DNA from: Dehalococcoidia bacterium
GTDB taxonomy: Bacteria; Chloroflexota; Dehalococcoidia; Tepidiformales; Tepidiformaceae
Direction: 5' to 3'
Assembly (NCBI GenBank): GCA_020432045.1
Contig: JAGQHB010000056.1
Span: 1-64,000, forward strand
Length of the DNA stretch: 64,000 nucleotides
Of this stretch, positions 33,009 to 41,887 are shown piece after piece. Position 1 is the stretch's first letter, and each line of letters begins with the position of its first letter. The notes beneath the pieces are model-generated. The model was not told the origin of the DNA. It ran no database searches and saw nothing but the letters and a program-made list of their open reading frames with translations. The translations under genes and the position numbers were made by a program.

Positions 33009-33935
33009 GTGGGTGAGCCGGCGACGGTCGACATCATCATCGTTTCATTTAACTCCGGTGATTTCCTGGGTGAGTGCCTGGACTCGATCGGCTGTTCCAT
33101 GGCGCCAGGGATAGATGTGCGCGTCCTGGTGGTGGACAACGCTTCGACAGACGGGACGCCGGACCTGGCAGAGGCACGCCCAGAACCGTGGTTACGCGTG
33201 CTACGCAATCAACGAAACCTGGGGTTCGCCACGGCCGTGAATGTTGGGCTCAGGGAAACCCGTGGAGCGTTCGTGTTGCTCCTGAACCCTGACACGGTGG
33301 TCTCACCGACGGCGATTCGTTCGGCGGTGACGTTTCTACAAGAGCGGGAGGATGCCGCGATCGTGTCTCCGAGACTGGTGCTACAAGACGGGACGATCGA
33401 CGCAGGGTGCCACCGTGGATTCCCGACGCCATGGGCATCATTCACATACCTGGCCGGGCTGGAGAAACTGTTTCCGAAGATGCGGCTGTTCAACAGGTAC
33501 CACCGGTGGGACCTGGCGCTGGACGAGGTTCATCCGGTGGATGCGGTTTCAGGAGCATTCATGCTGTTCCGGCGGGACCTTGTCGACCGGATCGGGCTGT
33601 TGGACGAACGGTTCTTCATGTACGCGGAGGATGTCGACTTTTGCATGCGCGCGAAACGGGATGGCGGACTGGTGTATTACGACCCGCGCGAAGAAGTCGT
33701 GCATATCAAAGGGACGAGCACCGGGATCAAGCGGCATTCGGACCACATCTCACGGGCCAACCTGGAGACGCGGAGGCGGGCGCTCAACGCTTTCTACGAT
33801 TCAACCAAGCTCTTTTACGACAAACACTATGCAGATAATCACCCGCGCGTACTGAAATGGGCTGTGCATGGGTCGGTAGAACTGCTGAGACCGCTGGCGA
33901 ACTGGCGGCTGAAGCGGCGAATGCGCGCTAGCTGA
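33009..33935 (+). CDS. Family 2 glycosyltransferase (rhamnosyltransferase-like)
   Basis: A 308-residue GT2 glycosyltransferase with a GT-A fold. It shows the N-terminal VDIIIVSFNSGDFLGECLDS, a nucleotide-binding VVDNASTDGT, the DxD-like LLNPDT and the acceptor-side EDVDFCMRAKRDG. It resembles WbbL-type rhamnosyltransferases that extend lipid-linked oligosaccharides. GTG at 33009 is used. It lies 24 bases after the phosphoglycosyl transferase gene, so it is likely the second sugar-adding step. It converges with the large flippase-polymerase gene. Confidence 0.88.
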   Translation: MGEPATVDIIIVSFNSGDFLGECLDSIGCSMAPGIDVRVLVVDNASTDGTPDLAEARPEPWLRVLRNQRNLGFATAVNVGLRETRGAFVLLLNPDTVVSPTAIRSAVTFLQEREDAAIVSPRLVLQDGTIDAGCHRGFPTPWASFTYLAGLEKLFPKMRLFNRYHRWDLALDEVHPVDAVSGAFMLFRRDLVDRIGLLDERFFMYAEDVDFCMRAKRDGGLVYYDPREEVVHIKGTSTGIKRHSDHISRANLETRRRALNAFYDSTKLFYDKHYADNHPRVLKWAVHGSVELLRPLANWRLKRRMRAS

Positions 33936-36552
33936 GGGCCTCGCCAGCAACTGGATGTCGAGGCCCGAGCAGCGTTACGCCACGCCGCCAGAGCGACAGC
34001 CAGCGGGCGCGGGGGGTCGTGAGGACGATAAGGAAGGGTACATCGGCCATCCAAACGCCGTGGACAGTCCAGTAGTTGAGGTAGATGGCGTAGACGAGCC
34101 AGAAGGCGGCGTAGCTATAGAGCACAATCGCCGTCGGCGACCAGCTATACCGCAGCCATCGCCAGGCCAGGCCGTTGGCAGCACCGAAAAACAGCGACAG
34201 AAGCACTACACCGGAAAGGCCGAAGTCGGCATACCAGGGGCCAACGTAGGTGGTCGTGACCTGCTGGAACTGGGCCGTCGGACGGGTAACGGTTTCGAGG
34301 TCCTTTGCGGGCACGAACCGGTCGGCGAACTTGGTGGAGTACAGGCCAGGGGTGGGGTCGAGCTCATACGCATGGGAGCGGGTGAGGTCGGCGAGAGTCT
34401 GGAAGCTAACGGACGTGGCCATTTGCACGGGGATCGTCCACTGGAGCGCGTATGGCCTGCCGGGGCGGAGCTCCGTGTCGAGATGGCTCTTAAAGGGATT
34501 GTCCGACTGCTGATCAACACGGATGAAGAAGACTGTCGATGAGCCGGCGACCAGGAGAATGGTGGCAGCAAGCGCGAGCAGGCCCAAGCGGCGCGGCACA
34601 CCCCGGTACAGGATGACGGCAAATCCGCCGATGACACATGCGGAGAATGGGTAGAGGCGTCCGCCACTGAGCACCAGGGGCACCAGTGCGGCGAAGGCGA
34701 CGGCAGCGAATACGAGGCGTTGGCGCCACGTGGGTGCGAGGACGATCCCGGGGATCGCAACGATCAGGGCCACGTATCCCAGGCGCGTACCAATGAGCGA
34801 CGAAAGGCCGAACGCCTCGAAGCGGGCCACGTCGATTTGATCGGACAGGAGGGGGATGACGCCGAGTTGCGAGAAATAGCGGATCCATGCGGCAACGCCA
34901 ACGAGGGCGCAGCCCGCGACGAGGGCAATGGGAACGGGCGGGCGCTGAAACGGGGACCGAAGTTCATTGAACCCTGTCCGTCCTGCAGTGACTGCGGCGC
35001 CAAGTGTGAGGGCGGCAGGCGGCAGTGAGACCAGCCACCACATCTCCGCGTTCCATTCGAACACGGGAAAGAGTGGAAACTGGGCGATGCCCAGGGCAGC
35101 GGTCCATGTGAGGGAGAAGATGGCGGCGGGCGCCATGAAGTCGTAACGGCAGGAACGGAGTACGAAAACGAGCGCGATGGGGACCGCGAGCAGCGGGAGG
35201 AAACCGGTCGCGGGTGTCGTGAAGGAGAAATTGGCGATGGACAAGGCGAGAACGGCACCGGCAACGGCGGCGAGTGCAACCGTACGGACACGAGGTTCGA
35301 GGAGTGGGCCCGCGCCACGGTGGGCACGAAGGCCCTGGAGGACAGCCCAGAGAATGAGTGCCGCGAGCAGAAGCTCGCTTACGGCGACTGCAAAACCTGC
35401 GCCGGAGACACCGTATTCGTCTGTGAACGCCCAGATCAGGAAGAGGGCTGCGCCGGTGGCGATCCCCCAGATTGCCGCGACGAGGCGTTCCTGGCCGAGC
35501 GAAAGGGCAAGGCTGAGGAAGATCGCGTTGGGGGCGACGAAGAGCGTCGCGAGGGCACCCCAGCGGAGGTAGGCATCGAGCGAGGGCGACGAGGCACCGA
35601 AAAGGAAATCGGAGAACGTACCCGGGAAAAGGAGGAGGGCAGCCACCGGCAGGGAGACAAGTCCAACGCTGACCGCAGCAAAGCGCGTTGCGAGCCGGAC
35701 GGCGGCCTCGGGTGACTGGTAAACCCGGCGCGCTATGGCTGGCCATGTTGCAACCGCGAGCGCGCCCGGAAGGAGCGTGGCAGCCGAATAGAGGTTGAAC
35801 CCATCGACAACTTTTCCGGTGGCTTCCGCGTTGAGGATGGCGCCGGGGACGATGACCTGGCCACGGAGGTAAACGATCTGGAGCAGCCCGATGACGGAGA
35901 GGGGCCATGAGCGGAGGACCCAGGCGAACCCGTAACGACCGCGAGTGGCGAACCTTGGGAGGCGGACGGCGCCGTAAAGAAGCACGGCCTCGACGGTGCG
36001 GGCGAGGGCGAGTGAGCCGAGGAGTGCAGCTGGTTCGGTGCTGACTCCCGCCGCGGTGACGGCAGCGAGCGCACCCGCGACGAATCCAAACCCGGCAGCG
36101 ACAGCGAGAACGGTGCCATCGCCATCGGCCGCGAGCTTGCTCGTGAGCAGGCCTGTCGCGGCAAATGCGGGAATCATGGCGGCGGCGACGGCGAGCGGCT
36201 GACGCCAGGCGGGATCGGCGGCGACCGCAGCTGCTACGGCGAGGCCGAGGCACGCAACCAGGCCGAGGCCGAGTTTGAGAAGTACGAGCTGCCGGAACTC
36301 GCGGCGTCCGGGCGGCGTCACGGGAAATTCGCGAAGTGCTGCCTGGCTTATTCCGAGGTCTGCGGCGGCTGCCACGAGGAGTGCGACGGAGGCCGAGACA
36401 CCGATGATTCCCGCGGCCTCGAAGCCCAGTTGGCGCGTGGCGACGACGACGACGAGAAGCGGCAGCAGTGCGCCGAGGCCACGCTGGAGTCCAGTGCCGA
36501 CGGTGACGGAAGCGAGGCCGCGCCAGCGAACGGCGTTTTCGGGGTTCGTCAC
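33928..36552 (-). CDS. Fused polysaccharide flippase and O-antigen-type polymerase (Wzx-Wzy-like)
   Basis: An 874-residue, very hydrophobic protein that appears to join two export functions. Residues about 1-420 look like a Wzx/MATE-type oligosaccharide flippase (GTGLQRGLGALLPLLVVVVA, about 12 helices, QERLVAAIWG). Residues about 430-874 look like an oligosaccharide repeat-unit polymerase: YDFMAPAAIFSLTW, LGIAQFPLF, SGGRLYPFSACVIGG, a large extracytoplasmic loop near 700-780 (TRSHAYELDPTPGLYSTKF), and closing helices. The GTG at 36552 is chosen because it lies 14 bases after the upstream glycosyltransferase stop with GAAGG suitably spaced; a longer 945-codon frame overlaps that gene. The assignment rests on motifs and topology. 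Confidence 0.72.
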   Translation of the reverse strand: MTNPENAVRWRGLASVTVGTGLQRGLGALLPLLVVVVATRQLGFEAAGIIGVSASVALLVAAAADLGISQAALREFPVTPPGRREFRQLVLLKLGLGLVACLGLAVAAAVAADPAWRQPLAVAAAMIPAFAATGLLTSKLAADGDGTVLAVAAGFGFVAGALAAVTAAGVSTEPAALLGSLALARTVEAVLLYGAVRLPRFATRGRYGFAWVLRSWPLSVIGLLQIVYLRGQVIVPGAILNAEATGKVVDGFNLYSAATLLPGALAVATWPAIARRVYQSPEAAVRLATRFAAVSVGLVSLPVAALLLFPGTFSDFLFGASSPSLDAYLRWGALATLFVAPNAIFLSLALSLGQERLVAAIWGIATGAALFLIWAFTDEYGVSGAGFAVAVSELLLAALILWAVLQGLRAHRGAGPLLEPRVRTVALAAVAGAVLALSIANFSFTTPATGFLPLLAVPIALVFVLRSCRYDFMAPAAIFSLTWTAALGIAQFPLFPVFEWNAEMWWLVSLPPAALTLGAAVTAGRTGFNELRSPFQRPPVPIALVAGCALVGVAAWIRYFSQLGVIPLLSDQIDVARFEAFGLSSLIGTRLGYVALIVAIPGIVLAPTWRQRLVFAAVAFAALVPLVLSGGRLYPFSACVIGGFAVILYRGVPRRLGLLALAATILLVAGSSTVFFIRVDQQSDNPFKSHLDTELRPGRPYALQWTIPVQMATSVSFQTLADLTRSHAYELDPTPGLYSTKFADRFVPAKDLETVTRPTAQFQQVTTTYVGPWYADFGLSGVVLLSLFFGAANGLAWRWLRYSWSPTAIVLYSYAAFWLVYAIYLNYWTVHGVWMADVPFLIVLTTPRARWLSLWRRGVTLLGPRHPVAGEALS

Positions 36553-36565
36553 CGGGCTACTGCCT

Positions 36566-37588
36566 TCATCGGACGAACCAGCGACGACGGATAGACGACG
36601 GCGAAACGGTCCGGCGACGGGCGAGGGAACGGCGCGCTTCGCGGGCGGCAGGCGCCGCCGCAACAAATAGCCGGACGGCGCGAACGAAGCGGACCGGAGA
36701 TACGAGCAGCGTGACAGACACGAGCCCGGCCTGGCGGAAGACGATGCGGGGCAGGTCGGGCGCAAGCGTGGCGAGTGACTCGTATTTCAGCAGCAGGATC
36801 CATTCGTTTTTGAGGGAGTGGACCCGGATGTGGGCTGGCTTGTGCCGCTCGTTGCGCAGGTAGTCTCTGAGGCTGCGTATATAGCCGGAGCCGCCGAGAC
36901 CCCGGCCGGTGCGGGCGTGGTAGCCGGACGCTGCCGGGACGACCCAACACTGCCAGCTTCGAAGTCGTAGCCGCCACGCGAGGTCTATGTCGTCCTTGTA
37001 CATGAAAAACGAGGGATCGAGCACCGGCCCATCGGGGCTTACGTCCTCGACGGCGGCGCGGCGCAGGAAGAGCGCAGCGCCACTAACAGCAAAGACTTCT
37101 TCAGGCTGATCAAGGGCGTCGTACGCCATTCCTTCGCCGCGATCGTGAGCGCCGCGATCACGGCGGACGATGATGCCGGCTGAATCAACTATGCGCGGGG
37201 TAACCGAAGTCTCCGGGACTCCGCGAAACAACACCCCCGATGCACACCCGGCGGCCGGGTGCGCGGTCATGAAGTCCAAAAGGGGTCCGAGATAGCTGCC
37301 GTCGACCACCAGGTCGGCGTTATGGAAAAGGATGAACTCGCCACGAGACTGCGCGTAGCCACGGTTGATGGCACCGGTGAAGCCGGAGTTCCAGCCAACG
37401 TCGTCGACGACGAGGCGCGCTCGAAGAGGCAGGAGAAGGGCAAGGCCGTTCGCCGGGTCGTTATTGACGACGATCACTTCGAGGTGGAGGTCCGGGATAG
37501 TCAACAGGCGTTGGACAGCCTCGACGACGGGTGCGGCCGGGCCATAGGCCGGGATGATGACGCTAACCTGGGGCCGCAGCGAGGTCAC
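36566..37588 (-). CDS. Family 2 glycosyltransferase
   Basis: A 340-residue GT2 glycosyltransferase: QVSVIIPAYGPAAPVVEAVQ at the N-terminus, VIVVNNDP, the DxD-like FHNADLVVD and SFFMYKDDIDLAWRLRLR in the acceptor half. A hydrophobic or basic tail near 275-340 may attach it to the membrane. It should add a sugar to the lipid-linked repeat unit. GTG at 37588 is chosen because the family N-terminus starts there and a TACCAT box ends six bases upstream. It is divergent from selD and 14 bases upstream of the flippase-polymerase gene. Confidence 0.88.
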   Translation of the reverse strand: MTSLRPQVSVIIPAYGPAAPVVEAVQRLLTIPDLHLEVIVVNNDPANGLALLLPLRARLVVDDVGWNSGFTGAINRGYAQSRGEFILFHNADLVVDGSYLGPLLDFMTAHPAAGCASGVLFRGVPETSVTPRIVDSAGIIVRRDRGAHDRGEGMAYDALDQPEEVFAVSGAALFLRRAAVEDVSPDGPVLDPSFFMYKDDIDLAWRLRLRSWQCWVVPAASGYHARTGRGLGGSGYIRSLRDYLRNERHKPAHIRVHSLKNEWILLLKYESLATLAPDLPRIVFRQAGLVSVTLLVSPVRFVRAVRLFVAAAPAAREARRSLARRRTVSPSSIRRRWFVR

Positions 37589-37594
37589 TCTGCA

Positions 37595-37600
37595 ATGGTA
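37595..37600 (-). promoter_or_regulatory. -10 element (TACCAT), leaderless promoter
   Basis: On the minus strand TACCAT is followed by six bases and the GTG of the glycosyltransferase gene. It is divergent from the selD promoter. Confidence 0.5.
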
Positions 37601-37632
37601 CGTCGCGCTCGCGTTGGCGAACGAGGCGCGGC

Positions 37633-37638
37633 TACGAT
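37633..37638 (+). promoter_or_regulatory. -10 element (TACGAT) upstream of selD
   Basis: TACGAT ends nine bases before the selD ATG, giving a predicted leader of only two to four bases and leaving no room for a ribosome-binding site. Confidence 0.4.
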
Positions 37639-37647
37639 GGAACTCGG

Positions 37648-38700
37648 ATGACGAAGGAAGAGATCTTCCGGCTGACGGAGATGACCAGTTGCGGCGGGTG
37701 AGCATCGAAAGCAGGGCCGGGCGCCCTGGCCGAGGTACTCGCTCCCCTCTCTGACATCTTCGATAGCGACGCACACCCGGACCTGCTGGTCGGGATGGGA
37801 GTCGCGGACGATGCGGCCGTGTACCGGGTGAATGCCCGGACGGCCGTGGTGGCAACGCTCGACTTTTTCGCACCGGTGGTGGATGACCCGTACACATTTG
37901 GCGCAATCGCCGCGGCGAACGCGATGTCGGATGTATTTGCTATGGGTGGCGAGGTGGTGCTGGCACTGAATATCGCCGCGTTCCCTGAAGACCTGCCCAC
38001 CGCTGTGCAGTCAGCAATCCTGCGAGGTGGAGCGGAAAAGGTTCGCGAAGCGGGCGGCATCGTGGCGGGTGGCCACACGGTCTGGGACGTGGAGCCAAAG
38101 TTCGGGCTGAGCGTGTTCGGAAGGGTGCACCCGGGCCGGATCATGCGGAAGGCGGGTCTGAAACCGGGGCAGGTCCTGTGCCTGACCAAGCCACTTGGGA
38201 CGGGCACTATCCTGTCAGCGGCGAAAAACGGGAGAGCGGAAGCGACGTGGGTGGAATCGGCAACGGAATCGATGCTTCGGCTCAACCGGCACGCCATGCA
38301 TCTCGCGCGGACGGCAAAGGTGACGACTGCGACGGACGTCACGGGCTTCGGATTGCTGGGACACCTGTGGGAGATGTGCGAGCGGTCAGGGGTTGCGGCG
38401 GAGATCAGTGCGAACGCGGCGCCCTTCCTTCCGGGCGCGGAGGAGTGCTCGCTAATGGGTGTGCACACGGTGGGCGAGATACGAAATATGGAGTGGGCCG
38501 GCGACAACATCTTGTTCGGCCCCGGAGTATCCGACGCTCAGCGGGCCTTGCTCTTCGACCCACAGACCTCCGGCGGCCTGCTCCTGGCGTGCAGCCCGCG
38601 ACGGGTAGAAGCACTGCGGGCTGCGTTCGCGAAAGATGGTGAGCCCTTCTGGGTGATCGGCCGGGTGAGGAGTGGGACACCCGGAATCCAGGTCGACTGA
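37648..38700 (+). CDS. selD: Selenide, water dikinase, itself a selenoprotein (UGA = Sec at codon 18)
   Basis: SelD makes selenophosphate from selenide and ATP for selenocysteine and selenouridine synthesis. A plain ORF call starts at 37795 and loses the active site. Reading from ATG 37648 in the same frame gives MTKEEIFRLTEMTSCGG, then TGA at 37699-37701, then ASKAGPGALAEVLAPL and the known body. The UGA occupies the catalytic Cys/Sec position of SelD (family pattern C-G-G-U/C-A-x-K). The rest is canonical: DDAAVY, DFFAPVVDDPYTFG, NAMSDVFAMGG, GGHTV, DVTGFGLLGHL and DPQTSGGLL. The product is 350 residues including Sec. A hairpin just after the UGA fits a bacterial SECIS. SelA, SelB and tRNA-Sec must lie outside the window. 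Confidence 0.9.
37699..37728 (+). promoter_or_regulatory. UGA Sec codon and putative bacterial SECIS hairpin in selD
   Basis: The UGA at 37699-37701 is followed by a 6-bp stem (CAGGGC 37712-37717 with GCCCTG 37723-37728) and a five-base loop CGGGC. The loop has a G in its second position, and the loop begins 16 bases after the UGA. These features fit the loose bacterial SECIS consensus read by SelB. Confidence 0.7.
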
Positions 38701-38759
38701 GCGCGTGCCGACGCTGAGGGCGTGCTAACCGTGGCGTTTCCCTACGGCTGCGACCGGCC

Positions 38760-38765
38760 TACACT
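38760..38765 (+). promoter_or_regulatory. -10 element (TACACT) upstream of gatB
   Basis: TACACT lies 24 bases before the gatB GTG at 38790. A GGCGGAGG ribosome-binding site falls between them, so this transcript has a normal short leader. Confidence 0.45.
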
Positions 38766-38789
38766 CGGGGGACGGCGGCGGAGGTGCAC

Positions 38790-40265
38790 GTGACCAGCAC
38801 CGTGGCGATTGACTTCGAAACCGTGATCGGGCTCGAAGTGCATGTCCAACTAATGACCAAGAGCAAGATGTTCTGTGGCTGCAGCACCGAATACTCGGGC
38901 GCGGAGCCAAACACGCATGTTTGTCCGGTCTGCATGGGAATGCCAGGGGTGCTCCCGGTCATCAACGAGCGGGCAATCGAATATATCTCGATGACGGGGC
39001 TCGCCCTGAACTGTGAGATCGCCGGGTTCTCGAAGTTCGACCGCAAGAACTACCCGTACCCGGACCTGATGAAGGGCTATCAGATTTCGCAGTACGACCT
39101 GCCGATCTGCCAGAACGGCTGGCTGGATATCCAGGTGCCAGGTGAAGAGCCCCGGCGCATCGGGATCACACGGGTACACATGGAAGAGGACACAGCCCGC
39201 CTGCTCCACCGCGTGGATGCGTCCACGGGTGAGGGATACAGCCTGATCGACGTAAACCGCTCCGGGACGCCGTTGATGGAGATCGTGTCGGAGCCGGACA
39301 TGCGCACGCCGGCGGAGGCACGCGAATACCTCGTGCGGCTGCGGCAGATCCTGCGGTACATCGGGGTGAGCGATGCGAATATGGAGGAGGGTAACTTTCG
39401 CTGCGACGCGAACGTGAGCCTCCGGCCTTTCGGGGCGGACGCGTTCGGGACGAAGGTTGAGGTCAAGAACATGAACTCGTTCCGGGCCGTGCACGATGCG
39501 CTCGTTTTCGAACAAGCGCGCCAGGCGGAGGTGTTGCGCTCTGGCGGCACGATTCCGCAGGAGACGCGTGGCTGGGTGGATGAGCGGTCGGTGACGGTGA
39601 GTCAGCGTTCGAAGGAAGAGGCACATGACTACCGGTATTTCCCGGAGCCGGACCTGCCTCCGTTGCGACTCTCGCGCGACTGGGTGGCCAGGGTTGGGGC
39701 AAAGCTGCCGGAGCTGCCAGCGAAGCGGAAAGAGCGGCTCCTGGCACTCGGGTTGAGCGAAGATGAAGCAGTGACGCTGACGGAAAGCCGCGAGCGGGCC
39801 GAGTACTACGACGCGACGCACGCTGCGCTTGGCGACACCCCCCGTGCAGCCAAGCTGGCGGCGAACTGGGTGTTGAGCGAGGCGCTTCGCTGGTCGAACG
39901 TGAACGCCAAGGATCTCGACGCTCTGCCAATCGGTCCGGGTCAGCTGGCGGAGCTGATCCTGATGGTGGAAGGCAAAGCGATCACATCCCAGGTAGCAAA
40001 GGATGTGTTCGAGGCCATGGCCGCATCGGGCAAGGGCGCGCAAGAGATCGTCGACGAGCAGGGACTCGGGGCGATCAGTGGCGCTGACGAGCTAACCGGC
40101 ATTGTGCGGCGGGTCATCGCGTCGAACGAGAAGGCGGTGGCTGATTACCGTGCGGGCAAGGAGGCATCGCTCAAATTCCTCCTCGGGCAGGTGATGCGAG
40201 AGACGAAGGGGCGCGCGACGCCCCAGGTAGCGCAGGAGCTCATAGCGACGGAGCTTGCGGAATGA
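38790..40265 (+). CDS. gatB: Aspartyl/glutamyl-tRNA amidotransferase subunit B
   Basis: A 491-residue GatB subunit of the GatCAB complex, which converts Glu-tRNA(Gln) and Asp-tRNA(Asn) to the amides. It shows ETVIGLEVHVQL, the zinc-site cysteines (MFCGCSTEY...CPVCMGMPG), KNYPYPDLMKGYQISQYDLP, the HMEED segment, and C-terminal GatB_N/YqeY-type domains (NWVLSEALRW, VIASNEKAVADYRAGK). GTG at 38790 is preferred (GGAGG five bases upstream); GTG at 38784 is possible. GatA and GatC are not in the window. It is the first gene of a run through rlmN. Confidence 0.95.
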   Translation: MTSTVAIDFETVIGLEVHVQLMTKSKMFCGCSTEYSGAEPNTHVCPVCMGMPGVLPVINERAIEYISMTGLALNCEIAGFSKFDRKNYPYPDLMKGYQISQYDLPICQNGWLDIQVPGEEPRRIGITRVHMEEDTARLLHRVDASTGEGYSLIDVNRSGTPLMEIVSEPDMRTPAEAREYLVRLRQILRYIGVSDANMEEGNFRCDANVSLRPFGADAFGTKVEVKNMNSFRAVHDALVFEQARQAEVLRSGGTIPQETRGWVDERSVTVSQRSKEEAHDYRYFPEPDLPPLRLSRDWVARVGAKLPELPAKRKERLLALGLSEDEAVTLTESRERAEYYDATHAALGDTPRAAKLAANWVLSEALRWSNVNAKDLDALPIGPGQLAELILMVEGKAITSQVAKDVFEAMAASGKGAQEIVDEQGLGAISGADELTGIVRRVIASNEKAVADYRAGKEASLKFLLGQVMRETKGRATPQVAQELIATELAE

Positions 40266-40311
40266 CGGCCGCCCGAGGATCCGGCTACCGCCAGCGAGGG
40301 GCCGGGGTTCG

Positions 40312-41661
40312 ATGAGTTTCCAACAGCTCCGCGAACACAGTGTTATCAAGTGGCTCTACCCGGGCATGCACATCAAGCGCTGGTTGTTGCTGCTGATGGT
40401 GGGCGTGGTCCTGATGGGACTGGGGATTTCCTACTTGTTGAGGGAGGCGTACCTGCAGTACGACTTCCCGGGGGTATTCTATTACCTGACGCTGCAGTTC
40501 ATCCCGCGGTGGAGCCGGGGTGTGTTGTTTGCGGGGCTCTCTGTGGCGACTGTGGGTGTGGCGACGTGGAAGCTGAACCAATCGCTGCTGTACGCATTCG
40601 TCCGGCCCGACCGGGAGCGGAGCATCTCGGAGACGATCTACAACCAACGGGTGCTGAAGCGGGGACCTCGAGTGGTGGCAATCGGCGGCGGGACGGGCCT
40701 TTCGAACCTGTTGCGCGGGCTGAAAGTGCACACGTCCAATCTGACTGCGATCGTGACAGTGGCGGACGATGGTGGCAGCACGGGCCGGCTGCGGCAGGAG
40801 TTTGGGGTGATCGCGCCAGGCGACCTGAGGCAGTGCATCGCGGCGCTTGCGGAAGCCGAGCCTCTGATGTCAAAGCTGTTCCAATACCGCTTCAACAACG
40901 GCAACGGGCTGGAGGGCCATTCGTTTGGCAACCTCTTCCTGGTGGCGATGGCGGAAGTCACCGGGAACTTTGAGGAGGCGCTGCACGAAACGAGCCGGGT
41001 CCTGAACGTGCGAGGGACGATCCTCCCATCGACCCTTGAGGATGTGACGCTGTCGGCGGTCACGAATGAGAACGAAGTAGTGCATGGCGAGCACAACATC
41101 ACGGAACGCGGGAGCAGCATCCGGGAACTATTCCTGAACCCGGCGTCAGTTGAGGCCCACCCCGATGCGGTGCGGGCGATCCTTGATGCGGACCTGATCG
41201 TGATCGGTCCGGGCAGCCTGTACACGAGCGTGTTGCCGAATCTGCTGGTGGACGGCATTCAAAAGGCGATGGCAGCGACGCAGGCGGTAAAAGTGTTCGT
41301 GTGCAACGTGGCGACGCAACAGGGGGAAACGGATGGTTTCTCTGTTGGCGACCACCTGAGTGCGCTGCAGCGGCATGCCGGCCAGGACATCGTCCATGCC
41401 GTGATTGCGAACAACAACATCGTCCAGGACCTCCCAGAGGCCTGGCATTCGGCGCCGGTGCTGCTACGGAAGGACCCACATCCTGCGCTTCAGACGGGGG
41501 TACGGCTCGTCGAAGGCGACGTGGTTGCGAGTGAAAACCGGTATCGGCACGACCCGGCGAAGCTCGCGGCTATGATCCTGCGGGTCTACGATGAGCGGCA
41601 TATGCTCGTTTTGCCGGTGGCTCAGCCGGTGAAAGAAACTCCAGCACTGGCAACGCGGTAG
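40312..41661 (+). CDS. yvcK: YvcK-type gluconeogenesis factor with N-terminal membrane anchor
   Basis: A 449-residue YvcK/CofD-like protein. The core (from about residue 120) has VVAIGGGTGLSNLLRGLK, ADDGGSTGRLR, PGDLRQCIAAL, FGNLFLVAM and IGPGSLYTSVLPNLL. YvcK binds UDP-GlcNAc and is needed for normal cell shape and growth on gluconeogenic carbon in Bacillus. Here two hydrophobic helices (about residues 22-48 and 75-95) precede the core and should anchor it in the membrane; the shorter Bacillus form lacks these. ATG 40312 has GAGGGG upstream. It lies between gatB and secG. Confidence 0.9.
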   Translation: MSFQQLREHSVIKWLYPGMHIKRWLLLLMVGVVLMGLGISYLLREAYLQYDFPGVFYYLTLQFIPRWSRGVLFAGLSVATVGVATWKLNQSLLYAFVRPDRERSISETIYNQRVLKRGPRVVAIGGGTGLSNLLRGLKVHTSNLTAIVTVADDGGSTGRLRQEFGVIAPGDLRQCIAALAEAEPLMSKLFQYRFNNGNGLEGHSFGNLFLVAMAEVTGNFEEALHETSRVLNVRGTILPSTLEDVTLSAVTNENEVVHGEHNITERGSSIRELFLNPASVEAHPDAVRAILDADLIVIGPGSLYTSVLPNLLVDGIQKAMAATQAVKVFVCNVATQQGETDGFSVGDHLSALQRHAGQDIVHAVIANNNIVQDLPEAWHSAPVLLRKDPHPALQTGVRLVEGDVVASENRYRHDPAKLAAMILRVYDERHMLVLPVAQPVKETPALATR

Positions 41662-41666
41662 GCTCG

Positions 41667-41885
41667 ATGTTCAACATTCTTCAGATCGTAATCTCTGCCA
41701 TCCTGATCGTTATCGTCCTGCTGCAGGTGAAGGGCTCCGGGTTTGGTGCAGCGCTTGGCGGGATGAGCGGTGGCGGGACATTCCGGACGAAGCGGGGCCT
41801 TGAGAAGACCCTGTTCCAGGCGACGATCATCCTGTCCATCGTCTTCATCTTCATTTCGTTTCTCAGCGTCGAGTCGCAACGGTAG
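41667..41885 (+). CDS. secG: Preprotein translocase subunit SecG
   Basis: A 72-residue SecG, the small accessory subunit of the SecYEG channel. Two transmembrane helices (residues about 3-22 and 50-68) flank the conserved glycine-rich loop SGFGAALGGMSGGGTFRTKRG, which includes the family pattern F-G-x-x-x-G-x-R/T-K-R-G. The ATG follows the yvcK stop by five bases and the binding-protein gene begins two bases after its stop, so these genes form one operon. Confidence 0.93.
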   Translation: MFNILQIVISAILIVIVLLQVKGSGFGAALGGMSGGGTFRTKRGLEKTLFQATIILSIVFIFISFLSVESQR

Positions 41886-41887
41886 CC

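Noticed and set aside
33928-36765. 945-residue version of the flippase-polymerase gene
   Set aside because: The extra N-terminal 71 residues are basic, shadow-like sequence overlapping the upstream glycosyltransferase; GTG 36552 with GAAGG fits better.
37554-37754. 66-residue plus-strand ORF at the selD start
   Set aside because: It is a different frame over the same bases; the selD frame with UGA as Sec explains the region.
37632-38510. 292-residue minus-strand ORF opposite selD
   Set aside because: Antisense shadow of selD; Ser/Pro/Arg-rich with no motif.
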